A stretch of 12,761 nucleotides of DNA from Bacteroidales bacterium (GTDB lineage Bacteria > Bacteroidota > Bacteroidia > Bacteroidales > UBA10428). Made by a program: the position numbers and the translations under genes. The DNA lies in the NCBI GenBank assembly GCA_030626465.1, contig DAOUOU010000067.1, forward strand, positions 1-12,761, given 5' to 3'. The notes under the pieces are model-generated. The model was not told the DNA's origin. It saw only the letters and a program-made list of their open reading frames with translations, and ran no database searches. This document shows, piece by piece, positions 1 to 7,094 of the stretch; the first letter of the stretch is position 1, and each line of letters begins with the position of its first letter.

Positions 1-753
1 CGGATTGGATAAATCAGTTTCTTTTACCGGATCGATTCCTATAATGAGTGCTCCTTTTGTCAGATTTCCTGTGGAGGCATAGTAAAAATTGCCAATCCTG
101 AACTTGATAATAAGCTCATTTATATGAATCTGCCTTCAACTCAATATTTCCTCGGTTTTGAGAACAGGGTTACAACGCTGGCCATCAATCTTCACGACAA
201 TAGTGATAAAAACATGGTTGCAACCCAGAATAAACTGAATAAGCTTTTGAAGGATAAGACAATTACGGTGAAAAACTGGAAAGAATTCAATAAGGTGCTG
301 GCACAGCAGATTGAAGGCGATGATCAAAGCGGACAAGCATTTATGGCCTTATTATATTTCATTATTTTCTTTGGCATTTTCGGTACTGTTCTGATGATGA
401 TCTATGAACGTAAAAGAGAGTTCGGTGTGCTGATTTCAATAGGCATGAGAAAGGGTAGGCTGGCATTTATTCTGATCTTAGAAATGATTTTTATGGGCAT
501 TATGGGAGTTCTTGCTGGCACAGTTTTAAGTTTACCCATATTATATGTGCTTCATAACAATCCGGTACGCCTGACCGGCGATATGGCTCAGGTGATGGAA
601 GATTTTGGATTTGAGGCTATTATGCCATTAGCATGGATCGATATGTACATTCTCTGGCAAGGATTGATTGTTGCCCTTATGGTGGTGCTTTCCTGCCTAT
701 ATCCTTTGCGTAAGGTTTTTAAAATGAAAGAAATTGATGCTCTGAGAGCATAA
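1..753 (+). CDS. FtsX/LolE-type ABC transporter permease, 3' part, apparent frameshift near its 5' edge
   Basis: Membrane subunit of an ABC transporter of the FtsX/LolCE/MacB superfamily, cut by the window edge. From the ATG at 124 the frame codes 209 residues. The end of the periplasmic domain comes first, followed by a typical C-terminal FtsX domain: a membrane helix at about residues 74-94, the cytoplasmic ERKREFGVLISIGM coupling segment at about 95-108, then helices at about 112-136 and 178-196, ending in KEIDALRA. The true gene starts upstream of the window. The frame of 124 stays open back to 13 and reads GGIVKIANPELDNK just before it, which is the usual strand preceding this region. 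Further upstream the family-like reading (…RFPV) lies in the next frame, positions 2-79, which hits TAG at 80. This suggests a 1-nt deletion at about 73-77, by mutation or assembly error. Pairing with the next permease implies a heterodimer. Family is certain; intactness is not. Confidence 0.85.
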
Positions 754-775
754 ATAATTTTAAATACAAATAGTT

Positions 776-2197
776 ATGATACTAGCAATTGGTTGGAAAA
801 ATGTATGGCGGAATAAAACACGAAGTTTGGTTGTTATTGTAGCCGTTATGCTTGGAATCTTTGGTGGTGTAATGGCCACGGGGATCATGCAGGGATGGAT
901 CGAGCAACGTGTACATAGCAGCATCTATATTGAAGTATCGCATGCACAGATCCATAACACGGAATATCTGTACAACGAAGAAATACAATTCACCATAAAT
1001 GATTATGAAAAAGTTGTCAGGGTATTAGACACTATGCAATCCATAGTAACATATTCTCCTCGAGTGAAGCTGTTTGCTATGGCAAAAACATCCTGGGGTG
1101 CCTCCGGTTTTGTTCTTAAGGGAATTGACCCGACCGACGAGAAAAAGGTATCTGAAATTTATAAAAGTCTGATTGTAGGTGAGTTTTTTGAGGAGAATCA
1201 TCGGAGACCTTCTATTGTTATCGGAAGTAAGGTTGCAGAAAATCTAAAGTTACTGAACTACCAGGTAACAGAAGAAAAGATTGATTCCATAAATCAAGAA
1301 CTCTATCCTGCCGAGGTTATTAAAAAAATCAAGGACATTGGTTTAAAGCGATTTCGTAAGGAAAAAGATTTTAAAAAGGCCCTTGAAGAAGTCCTCTCAA
1401 AACAGGAAATTCAGAAGTATTCAGATGGTTTGGTGAAATACTTTTCTTTCTATAGAATCGGAACAAATATAGAACTTACTGTGCAGGATAAGCATGGCGT
1501 GATTACACATCCGGTATTTAGAGTACGAGGTATTTATAAAACAGATAATTCGGCTTTCGATGCTATGAATGCATTTGTTGAGAGAGATCAACTTAATAAG
1601 CACATCGGATTAGCGGATTCCGAAGTTCATGAAATTGCCATTTTATCGACAGATAATGAAGCAGGTGTTGCTATTGCAGAAAAACTCTCAGAATATTTAC
1701 CTGAACAAGATGTTATGTCCTGGAAACGATTATCACCTGAAATAGCAATGTACACAGACTTTAGTAATTATATGGGTTACATTTATGTTGGCATTATCCT
1801 TTTTGCACTGGCATTTGGTGTAATAAATACCATGTTAATGTCAGTACTTGAAAGAGTAAAGGAATTAGGAATGCTAATGGCAATTGGAATGAATAAGAGA
1901 AGAGTATTCAGTATGATCATGCTCGAATCAGTATTTCTGACCCTTACCGGAGCAGCAGTTGGAATGATATTCAGTGGAACAATTGTTCAAATATTAAGCA
2001 AAACAGGGATCAATTTTGAAATGTGGAGCGAAGGATTTGAGGCTCTTGGTTATGCCGCAGTAGTATATCCCAGAGTATCTTGGATAAATTATTTAGTGAT
2101 AACTGTCCTGGTAATTGCTACCGGCGTGATCTCATCAATTTGGCCGGCACGTAAAGCCCTTAATCTTAACCCGGTAGAAGCACTTAGAACAGAATAA
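776..2197 (+). CDS. FtsX/LolE-type ABC transporter permease with MacB-like periplasmic domain
   Basis: Second permease of the transporter, 473 residues and apparently complete. Layout: cytoplasmic start with the conserved pattern AxxNVWRNKTRS, helix 1 at about 17-39, a large periplasmic MacB_PCD-like domain (about 45-325), then the FtsX domain with helices at about 333-356, 378-402 and 436-456. The coupling segment LERVKELGMLMAIGMNKRR lies at 358-376 and the C-terminus is NPVEALRTE. Within the periplasmic domain, SIVIGSKVAENLKL (146-159) should run almost directly into IGTNIELTVQD (228-238). Here a lysine- and glutamate-rich, probably helical stretch of about 65 residues (162-226) separates them. 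The gene starts 22 nt after the first permease and is followed 36 nt later by the ATPase gene. By family it should use ATP hydrolysis in the partner to drive periplasmic movements or extract lipids or lipoproteins from the inner membrane. The substrate cannot be read from sequence. Confidence 0.92.
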   Translation: MILAIGWKNVWRNKTRSLVVIVAVMLGIFGGVMATGIMQGWIEQRVHSSIYIEVSHAQIHNTEYLYNEEIQFTINDYEKVVRVLDTMQSIVTYSPRVKLFAMAKTSWGASGFVLKGIDPTDEKKVSEIYKSLIVGEFFEENHRRPSIVIGSKVAENLKLLNYQVTEEKIDSINQELYPAEVIKKIKDIGLKRFRKEKDFKKALEEVLSKQEIQKYSDGLVKYFSFYRIGTNIELTVQDKHGVITHPVFRVRGIYKTDNSAFDAMNAFVERDQLNKHIGLADSEVHEIAILSTDNEAGVAIAEKLSEYLPEQDVMSWKRLSPEIAMYTDFSNYMGYIYVGIILFALAFGVINTMLMSVLERVKELGMLMAIGMNKRRVFSMIMLESVFLTLTGAAVGMIFSGTIVQILSKTGINFEMWSEGFEALGYAAVVYPRVSWINYLVITVLVIATGVISSIWPARKALNLNPVEALRTE

Positions 2198-2233
2198 TCC
2201 AAACTTGAGACTAATAACTTTAAACGTAAAACA

Positions 2234-3043
2234 ATGAAAGTAATAGATATTAAAAACGTAGAAAAAATATACAACGATTCAGAAGTTAAAGTACATGCTG
2301 TTAATGGTATTAGCCTCGATTTTGAGGAGAGTGAATTTGCTGCTATCGTTGGTCCTTCAGGCTCGGGCAAAACTACCCTATTGAATATGCTTGGCGGACT
2401 GGACAATCCTAGTAAAGGAAATATAGTAATTGGTGATGTAAACATCAGTGATATTTTTAGAGAAATTGAAAGATGCAAAGATAAAGCTCCTAGATGGTTG
2501 AAGGTAGTATTATGGATGCTTTTGGTTCCAGGCATCATAAGACTACTGATTAGACTTCCTTTATTGATAAAGCGTGCACGTTTAGGAAGGAAACTTATAG
2601 ACTTTCGACTAAATCATATCGGCTTTGTATTTCAATCGTACAATTTAATACCCGTGCTTACTGCAAAAGAAAACACCGAATTTGTGATGGAAATGCAGGG
2701 AATCTCCAAAGAGGTTAAAGACAGACGCGTAAAGGAATTGCTTGAAGCCGTGGGTTTGGGTGATCGACTGGATAGTCGTCCTTCCCGTTTATCAGGAGGT
2801 CAGCAGCAGCGTGTAGCGGTTGCCCGTGCACTGGCATCAAAACCCAAATTTATACTGGCCGATGAACCAACGGCAAACCTCGACTCCAAGTCGACAGAAA
2901 ACCTGCTCGACATTATGGAAAAATTAAACAGGGAAGAAAAGATCACCTTCATTTTCTCAACACATGACGCCAGAGTTGTCAAAAAAGCCCGCAGGGTAAT
3001 TACTCTCGAAGACGGGAAAATATTAAGTGATAAGGTAAAGTGA
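2234..3043 (+). CDS. LolD/MacB-type ABC transporter ATPase with hydrophobic insertion
   Basis: Cytoplasmic ATPase subunit powering the two permeases encoded just upstream. All nucleotide-binding motifs are present in 269 residues: Walker A GPSGSGKT (40-47), Q-loop Gln134 in GFVFQSYNLIP, signature LSGGQQQR (186-193), Walker B FILADEP (206-212), D-loop NLDS (215-218) and H-loop His244 in FSTHD. It should therefore be active. LolD proteins are usually about 220-235 residues. The extra length is an insertion at about residues 74-124, between the beta strand after Walker A and the Q-loop. It is basic at both ends, with a strongly hydrophobic core around LKVVLWMLLVPGIIRLLIRL (89-108). That region faces the permease coupling helices in known structures, so the insertion may touch the membrane or the permeases. 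No Shine-Dalgarno sequence is seen before the ATG, as is usual in Bacteroidota. Confidence 0.95.
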   Translation: MKVIDIKNVEKIYNDSEVKVHAVNGISLDFEESEFAAIVGPSGSGKTTLLNMLGGLDNPSKGNIVIGDVNISDIFREIERCKDKAPRWLKVVLWMLLVPGIIRLLIRLPLLIKRARLGRKLIDFRLNHIGFVFQSYNLIPVLTAKENTEFVMEMQGISKEVKDRRVKELLEAVGLGDRLDSRPSRLSGGQQQRVAVARALASKPKFILADEPTANLDSKSTENLLDIMEKLNREEKITFIFSTHDARVVKKARRVITLEDGKILSDKVK

Positions 3044-3061
3044 TAAAAATTTAAATAACAC

Positions 3062-3511
3062 ATGACTGCTGAAAAATTTTGGATGGGCTGGTTAAAGATC
3101 ACTATAATCATAATCATTATAGCAGGGATACTTCTTATTATTCTTGGAAATACAGCTTATGCAGAAATACTCAATAAACAAATAAACCGTGTATTCTATT
3201 CAGGAAGAATACCTGAACAATCGGTTCTCTTAATGAAAGGATGGCTTTTAGGAGTTAGCGGAGCTGTTATGGCAGGTTGGGGCAGTTCTATGTTATATAT
3301 TGTTTATCATCCTTTCAAAAAAAGAGAAAAATGGGCATGGCGAAGCATATTTTATCCATTGCTTCTCTGGTATTTGCTTGATTCGATCGTTTCACTGTAT
3401 TATGGAGCAGTTTTTAATGTTACAATCAATACCATATTGTTTCTTCAGATAATTGCGCCTCTCCTCTTTTTGCGCAATCTGTTTTTCCCAAAACTGAATC
3501 CACTGTCATGA
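3062..3511 (+). CDS. four-helix inner-membrane protein of unknown function
   Basis: A 149-residue integral membrane protein that I cannot assign to a named family. Predicted helices lie at about 12-29 (an isoleucine-rich run), 60-82, 92-115 and 119-140, joined by a short basic loop (HPFKKREKWAW, 83-93). Aromatic and small residues around GWGSSM (72-77) and WYLLDS (103-108) look like conserved intramembrane features rather than random hydrophobic sequence. The gene begins 18 nt after the ATPase gene, and its stop overlaps the start of the next gene in an ATGA arrangement, so it is almost certainly expressed with the transporter and the barrel protein. An accessory subunit of the transporter is a reasonable guess from context only. 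Confidence 0.75.
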   Translation: MTAEKFWMGWLKITIIIIIIAGILLIILGNTAYAEILNKQINRVFYSGRIPEQSVLLMKGWLLGVSGAVMAGWGSSMLYIVYHPFKKREKWAWRSIFYPLLLWYLLDSIVSLYYGAVFNVTINTILFLQIIAPLLFLRNLFFPKLNPLS

Positions 3512-4731
3512 AACGATATATTGTATTTCAATTGCTTATTGCATCCTTTACAATCCTTCCCGCCAAGGAATACAACGACCCTTCAAAGCTCGATTTTCAC
3601 GGGTATATATCGGGCATGCCTTCTCTGTTTTGGATGGAAGACTCAACAGCCTGGCAAGTATTATTGCATAACCGGCTTAATTTAGATTGGTACCTATCCG
3701 ACCGGATTAGCGGCTCCATACAATTCAGAAACCAGCTAATAGGAGGTGAATTTGTTGAAGCAGCTCAAATTGATAACGGGTTCAAGAAAGAAAATTATTA
3801 TTTACCTCTTACCTTGCATCAGAAAATCGGTGACGCTTATCTTCTTTCACTCTCAATTGACAGGGCCTGGCTGCAATATACATACAATAAACTTGAGATA
3901 AAATTGGGCCGACAAAGAATTAATTGGGGACAGACTTTTGTATGGAATCCAAATGACTTGTTTAATTCCTATAACTTCTTTGACTTTGATTATCCTGAAC
4001 GCCCCGGAGCAGATGCATTAAGAGTTCAATACTATACCGGCTATACATCTTCTATTGATGTGGCAGCCAAGATTGACAGTACGGGAAATATTACCGCCGG
4101 AGGTCTATTTCATTTTAACCAATGGAATATTGATTTCCAGGTTATGGGAGGTTATTTCAGCCAGTCAAATAAACTGGTTTTTTCCTCAATGATTCCACCC
4201 ATTGAGTGGGATGACAAGGACCTAGTGGGTGGTTTAGGATTTTCTGGAGCAATCAACAGCTTAAGTATTCGCGGAGAGATAAGCTATTTTCATTCTCTTA
4301 AAGCCGGTAATGATTCTACCAACCAGTTGTTAACCAGTCTTACACTCGATTATTCATTTTCAAATCAGACCTATTTGATGTTTGAGTTTTTTTACAACAG
4401 TAACGTTCAATTACCAGGCACCTCTTTTCTGAACTTTTATACAGGGACACAAAATGTGAAGACTCTTACCTTTACCAAATACAATGCATTCGGACAAGTT
4501 ACATATCCCGTGAATCCGATCATTAACACAACTTTTGCAGCGATGTATTTTTTTGATGATAACCTGATGGGGGTTTTCGCAGGACCCAGTGTGGAGATTT
4601 CACTGACTAATAATCTGTCTTTGGCTACTTACTTCCAGTTTTTTGCATTCAAGTATGAGAATCCGTTTGCTCAGAAAAAAGAATGGACAAAGAGTAATTT
4701 TGCATTTCTGCGCATAAAATGGAATTTCTAA
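3508..4731 (+). CDS. outer-membrane beta-barrel protein, porin/DUF1302-like
   Basis: A 407-residue predicted outer-membrane protein. It starts with a short signal peptide (MKRYIVFQLLIASFTILPA, likely cleaved near residue 19; no lipobox cysteine). The remainder is alternating polar and hydrophobic strands rich in Tyr, Phe and Asn with short turns, ending in the aromatic C-terminal strand RIKWNF, the usual beta-barrel insertion signal. A distinctive motif runs GRQRINWG (134-141), NPND (147-150) and RPGADALRV (165-173). I associate that pattern with DUF1302/alginate-export-like barrels, which can be encoded beside lipid or lipoprotein transport genes; this is from memory, not a search. Translation is probably coupled to the preceding gene (4-nt overlap). 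Its place at the end of a LolDE-like cluster suggests it serves as the outer-membrane end point of the same pathway. A plain porin remains possible. Confidence 0.8.
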   Translation: MKRYIVFQLLIASFTILPAKEYNDPSKLDFHGYISGMPSLFWMEDSTAWQVLLHNRLNLDWYLSDRISGSIQFRNQLIGGEFVEAAQIDNGFKKENYYLPLTLHQKIGDAYLLSLSIDRAWLQYTYNKLEIKLGRQRINWGQTFVWNPNDLFNSYNFFDFDYPERPGADALRVQYYTGYTSSIDVAAKIDSTGNITAGGLFHFNQWNIDFQVMGGYFSQSNKLVFSSMIPPIEWDDKDLVGGLGFSGAINSLSIRGEISYFHSLKAGNDSTNQLLTSLTLDYSFSNQTYLMFEFFYNSNVQLPGTSFLNFYTGTQNVKTLTFTKYNAFGQVTYPVNPIINTTFAAMYFFDDNLMGVFAGPSVEISLTNNLSLATYFQFFAFKYENPFAQKKEWTKSNFAFLRIKWNF

Positions 4732-6161
4732 TCAGCATTAGGATTTTTATAAAGTGTTACTCTAACCTGTAATAGTTTATATTCTTCAACAATTGTCCAT
4801 TCGTTCTTCAGTTCCTGAAGAAAATCGTCAGTAAACATATTGTATATATTGGAATAAAATATGTATTCACAGTTTTCCAGATTCTTTTTGGTGAAAAATC
4901 TTTCGTCTTCTGACAGATCAATGTACTTGAGCGGACTTGCATTTGGAACCTCTGTGCCGATTTTATCAAATGGCATTTTTTTCATCTCGATATAATTTAT
5001 CATATCTCTGCGTAACTTATAATAGGGAAGATGAGCCAGTGTAGCATCCCAGCCTTTTGCAATATGATCGGGATAAATCCAGAAATTGCCACTCAATAGT
5101 CCTATTAATAATAAGAAATAAAGTACTTTTCTAAGCCTGTTATCAGTAAGTTTTTCAAATAAAAAATAAGCAATAAGTGTTGTGAAAATTATGAATAAGG
5201 GCAGGATATAGCGATGTCCCTGGAGTCCCTTATAAATGATCATAAAGGGAGCATATATAGCCAAAGAGATAAGAAATAACGCAAGAATTATTTGCATATT
5301 ATCATCAAATTGCCTACTCTTCTTACTTATCAGAAAGATAAAATAAATTCCGGCAATCCAGAGGAATAACCGCCCAAAATCTACCAGCCGCCAGGCAATA
5401 ATAAATATATTCCTCAGAGCTCCTTTGAAATCAACAGCTTCAAATAATCCTCCCCAGTTTGAACCATCCGGTTCGTATCCTATCCATCCTGTTTTAATGT
5501 AATGATAAAGAAGATAAATACCGGCAATTGCAAATGAAGGCAGATAATACGGAATGATAGAAACAAGCTTTGGTATTGAGTTTTCCTTTTTCCTGATTAT
5601 CAGAAAACCATCAAAAACTCCAACAATTACACAGGAGATCATACCCCGTGAACTTGTAATGGCTAATAGAATCAGTGCAAAAATCAATAATGTACGTTTA
5701 TTATGGAGAACAGCATTAACGGCTAAAAAGAAAAAAAAGACGGTTAATAAATCTCCTGTCAATATTACAAATTGGGTTAATAATGAAGTATCAATCATCA
5801 CAAGTAACAAAGCCCAATATATTGAATCAGATTTGATGAAAAACCCTGTAAATCTGTACAACTGCCATACCAGGCCCAGGGCAAATGGAAGCATTGCCAG
5901 ATGTCCGACAGCAAGATGAATACCGAATATTTTCCAGAGAAATGCTAATAATAGACCCATGACGGGAGGATGGCCGGAATCAATATGCGGCGGTTGAAGA
6001 ATGCTGAATCCATTTTCAAGGTACCAGAATGCATGGCGGGAATGCAAAATATCCTTATCCCAAAAAAAGAAAAAATGTATTGACAAAAGAACCAATAAGG
6101 TAGTTAAAAGATAGAAAGGGAGTAGTTTTTTATGCACATGAATGGGAGAGATGAAGTTCAT
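4728..6161 (-). CDS. GT-C-type integral membrane glycosyltransferase, PMT/ArnT-like
   Basis: A 477-residue polytopic membrane protein with about ten predicted helices and a soluble C-terminal part (about 370-477). The layout fits the GT-C fold of lipid-linked sugar transferases (PMT_2/ArnT type). A first helix (about 13-33) is followed by an extracytoplasmic loop with acidic residues WDKD (34-37), then the HPPVMGLLLAFLWKIFG segment (64-80) that resembles the conserved start of helix 2 in that family. A second acidic pair, GD at 136-137, follows. Such enzymes move a sugar from a polyprenyl-phosphate carrier to protein, lipid or glycan on the periplasmic side; the acceptor is unknown. The gene starts 23 nt after atpG with no terminator between, so it probably rides on the ATP synthase transcript. 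Its TAG stop overlaps the stop of the convergent barrel gene. The family call is by layout and one motif. Confidence 0.7.
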   Translation of the reverse strand: MNFISPIHVHKKLLPFYLLTTLLVLLSIHFFFFWDKDILHSRHAFWYLENGFSILQPPHIDSGHPPVMGLLLAFLWKIFGIHLAVGHLAMLPFALGLVWQLYRFTGFFIKSDSIYWALLLVMIDTSLLTQFVILTGDLLTVFFFFLAVNAVLHNKRTLLIFALILLAITSSRGMISCVIVGVFDGFLIIRKKENSIPKLVSIIPYYLPSFAIAGIYLLYHYIKTGWIGYEPDGSNWGGLFEAVDFKGALRNIFIIAWRLVDFGRLFLWIAGIYFIFLISKKSRQFDDNMQIILALFLISLAIYAPFMIIYKGLQGHRYILPLFIIFTTLIAYFLFEKLTDNRLRKVLYFLLLIGLLSGNFWIYPDHIAKGWDATLAHLPYYKLRRDMINYIEMKKMPFDKIGTEVPNASPLKYIDLSEDERFFTKKNLENCEYIFYSNIYNMFTDDFLQELKNEWTIVEEYKLLQVRVTLYKNPNAD

Positions 6162-6184
6162 CGAAACAGTAAAAATTTTAAGGA

Positions 6185-7069
6185 TTATTCTTTTAGAGCC
6201 TCTGCTCCCCCCACTATCTCCAGTATTTCAGTTGTAATAGAAGCCTGACGGGCTTTATTGTAATCCAGTTGAAGTTCTTTGATGAGTTCGGAGGCATTGT
6301 CGGTGGCCTTATGCATTGCTGTCATACGGGCACCATGCTCGGAAGCAATTGAATCAAGAAATGCCTTATACATTTGAATCTTCAATGATTTGGGTATCAA
6401 TTCTTTTACAATATATTCTTTAGAAGGTTCAAGTATATAGTTGAAATGATTCTCTTCTTCCGCCTCTTCAGCTTCTGTTCTAATCACAGGCAAAAACTGT
6501 TCAATTACCAGCTCATGAACGGCTGCATTCTTAAATTGATTGTATACTATTTGTACCTCATCATAATCACCTGCTCTAAAAGAAGCCATAATTCTTTTTG
6601 CAAGGGATTTAACTATTTCATAGCTCAGGTTATCCAGGATATCATGTTGAGTTTCCGTAATTTTAAAGCCGGTATTTTTAAGTAATTCTGTAGCTTTTTT
6701 ACCTATAGTTATGATATCGAGATTGCCATTATTATGCAAATCCATATATTCACTTCTGATGAGGTTTTGTGTTTTTTTGGCCACATTGGTGTTAAATGCC
6801 CCGCAAAGACCCTTATTTGAAGAAATAACTAAAATCAATGCTTTGTTAATCTCACGTATTGCCCCGTATTGATTATCCTTTGTTTCATCAAGAGAAGAAG
6901 TCAGATTTACAAGTATCTCTTTTAGTTTATTCGCATAAGGACGCATCAGAATAATAGCATCCTGGGCACGACGCAATTTTGCTGCCGATACCATTTTCAT
7001 GGCGTTTGTTATCTGTCGGGTTGACTGTACCGAAATTAAACGTGTCCGTATTTCTTTCAAACTGGCCAT
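6185..7069 (-). CDS. atpG: ATP synthase F1 subunit gamma
   Basis: Central-stalk rotor subunit of F1, 294 residues, close to the usual length. The N-terminal helix is classic (MASLKEIRTRLISVQSTRQI, then TNAMKMVSAAKLRRAQ), as is the C-terminal helix around SEHGARMTAMHKATDNA (about 243-259), ending in EILEIVGGAEAL. These two helices form the coiled coil that turns inside the alpha/beta hexamer. The middle Rossmann-like domain includes the conserved ISSNKGLCGAFN (about 83-94). It is the last F1 gene in the operon, 25 nt after atpA, and is followed by a glycosyltransferase gene rather than atpD and atpC. No anomalies are visible. Confidence 0.98.
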   Translation of the reverse strand: MASLKEIRTRLISVQSTRQITNAMKMVSAAKLRRAQDAIILMRPYANKLKEILVNLTSSLDETKDNQYGAIREINKALILVISSNKGLCGAFNTNVAKKTQNLIRSEYMDLHNNGNLDIITIGKKATELLKNTGFKITETQHDILDNLSYEIVKSLAKRIMASFRAGDYDEVQIVYNQFKNAAVHELVIEQFLPVIRTEAEEAEEENHFNYILEPSKEYIVKELIPKSLKIQMYKAFLDSIASEHGARMTAMHKATDNASELIKELQLDYNKARQASITTEILEIVGGAEALKE

Positions 7070-7094
7070 GCTATTCTGAAATTACATAAAAGTT

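Noticed and set aside
2089..2538. 149-residue open frame on the minus strand across the permease/ATPase junction
   Set aside because: It lies antisense to two well-supported genes, spans their boundary and resembles no protein; it is a shadow of the coding strand.
4728..4748. Possible terminator ctaat-cagc-attag followed by gattttt at the convergent junction
   Set aside because: The stem is only 5 bp and AT-rich and lies over both stop codons; too weak to call.
5554..5919. 121-residue open frame on the plus strand
   Set aside because: Fully antisense to the glycosyltransferase gene, with low-complexity lysine and asparagine content expected from reverse-reading membrane codons.
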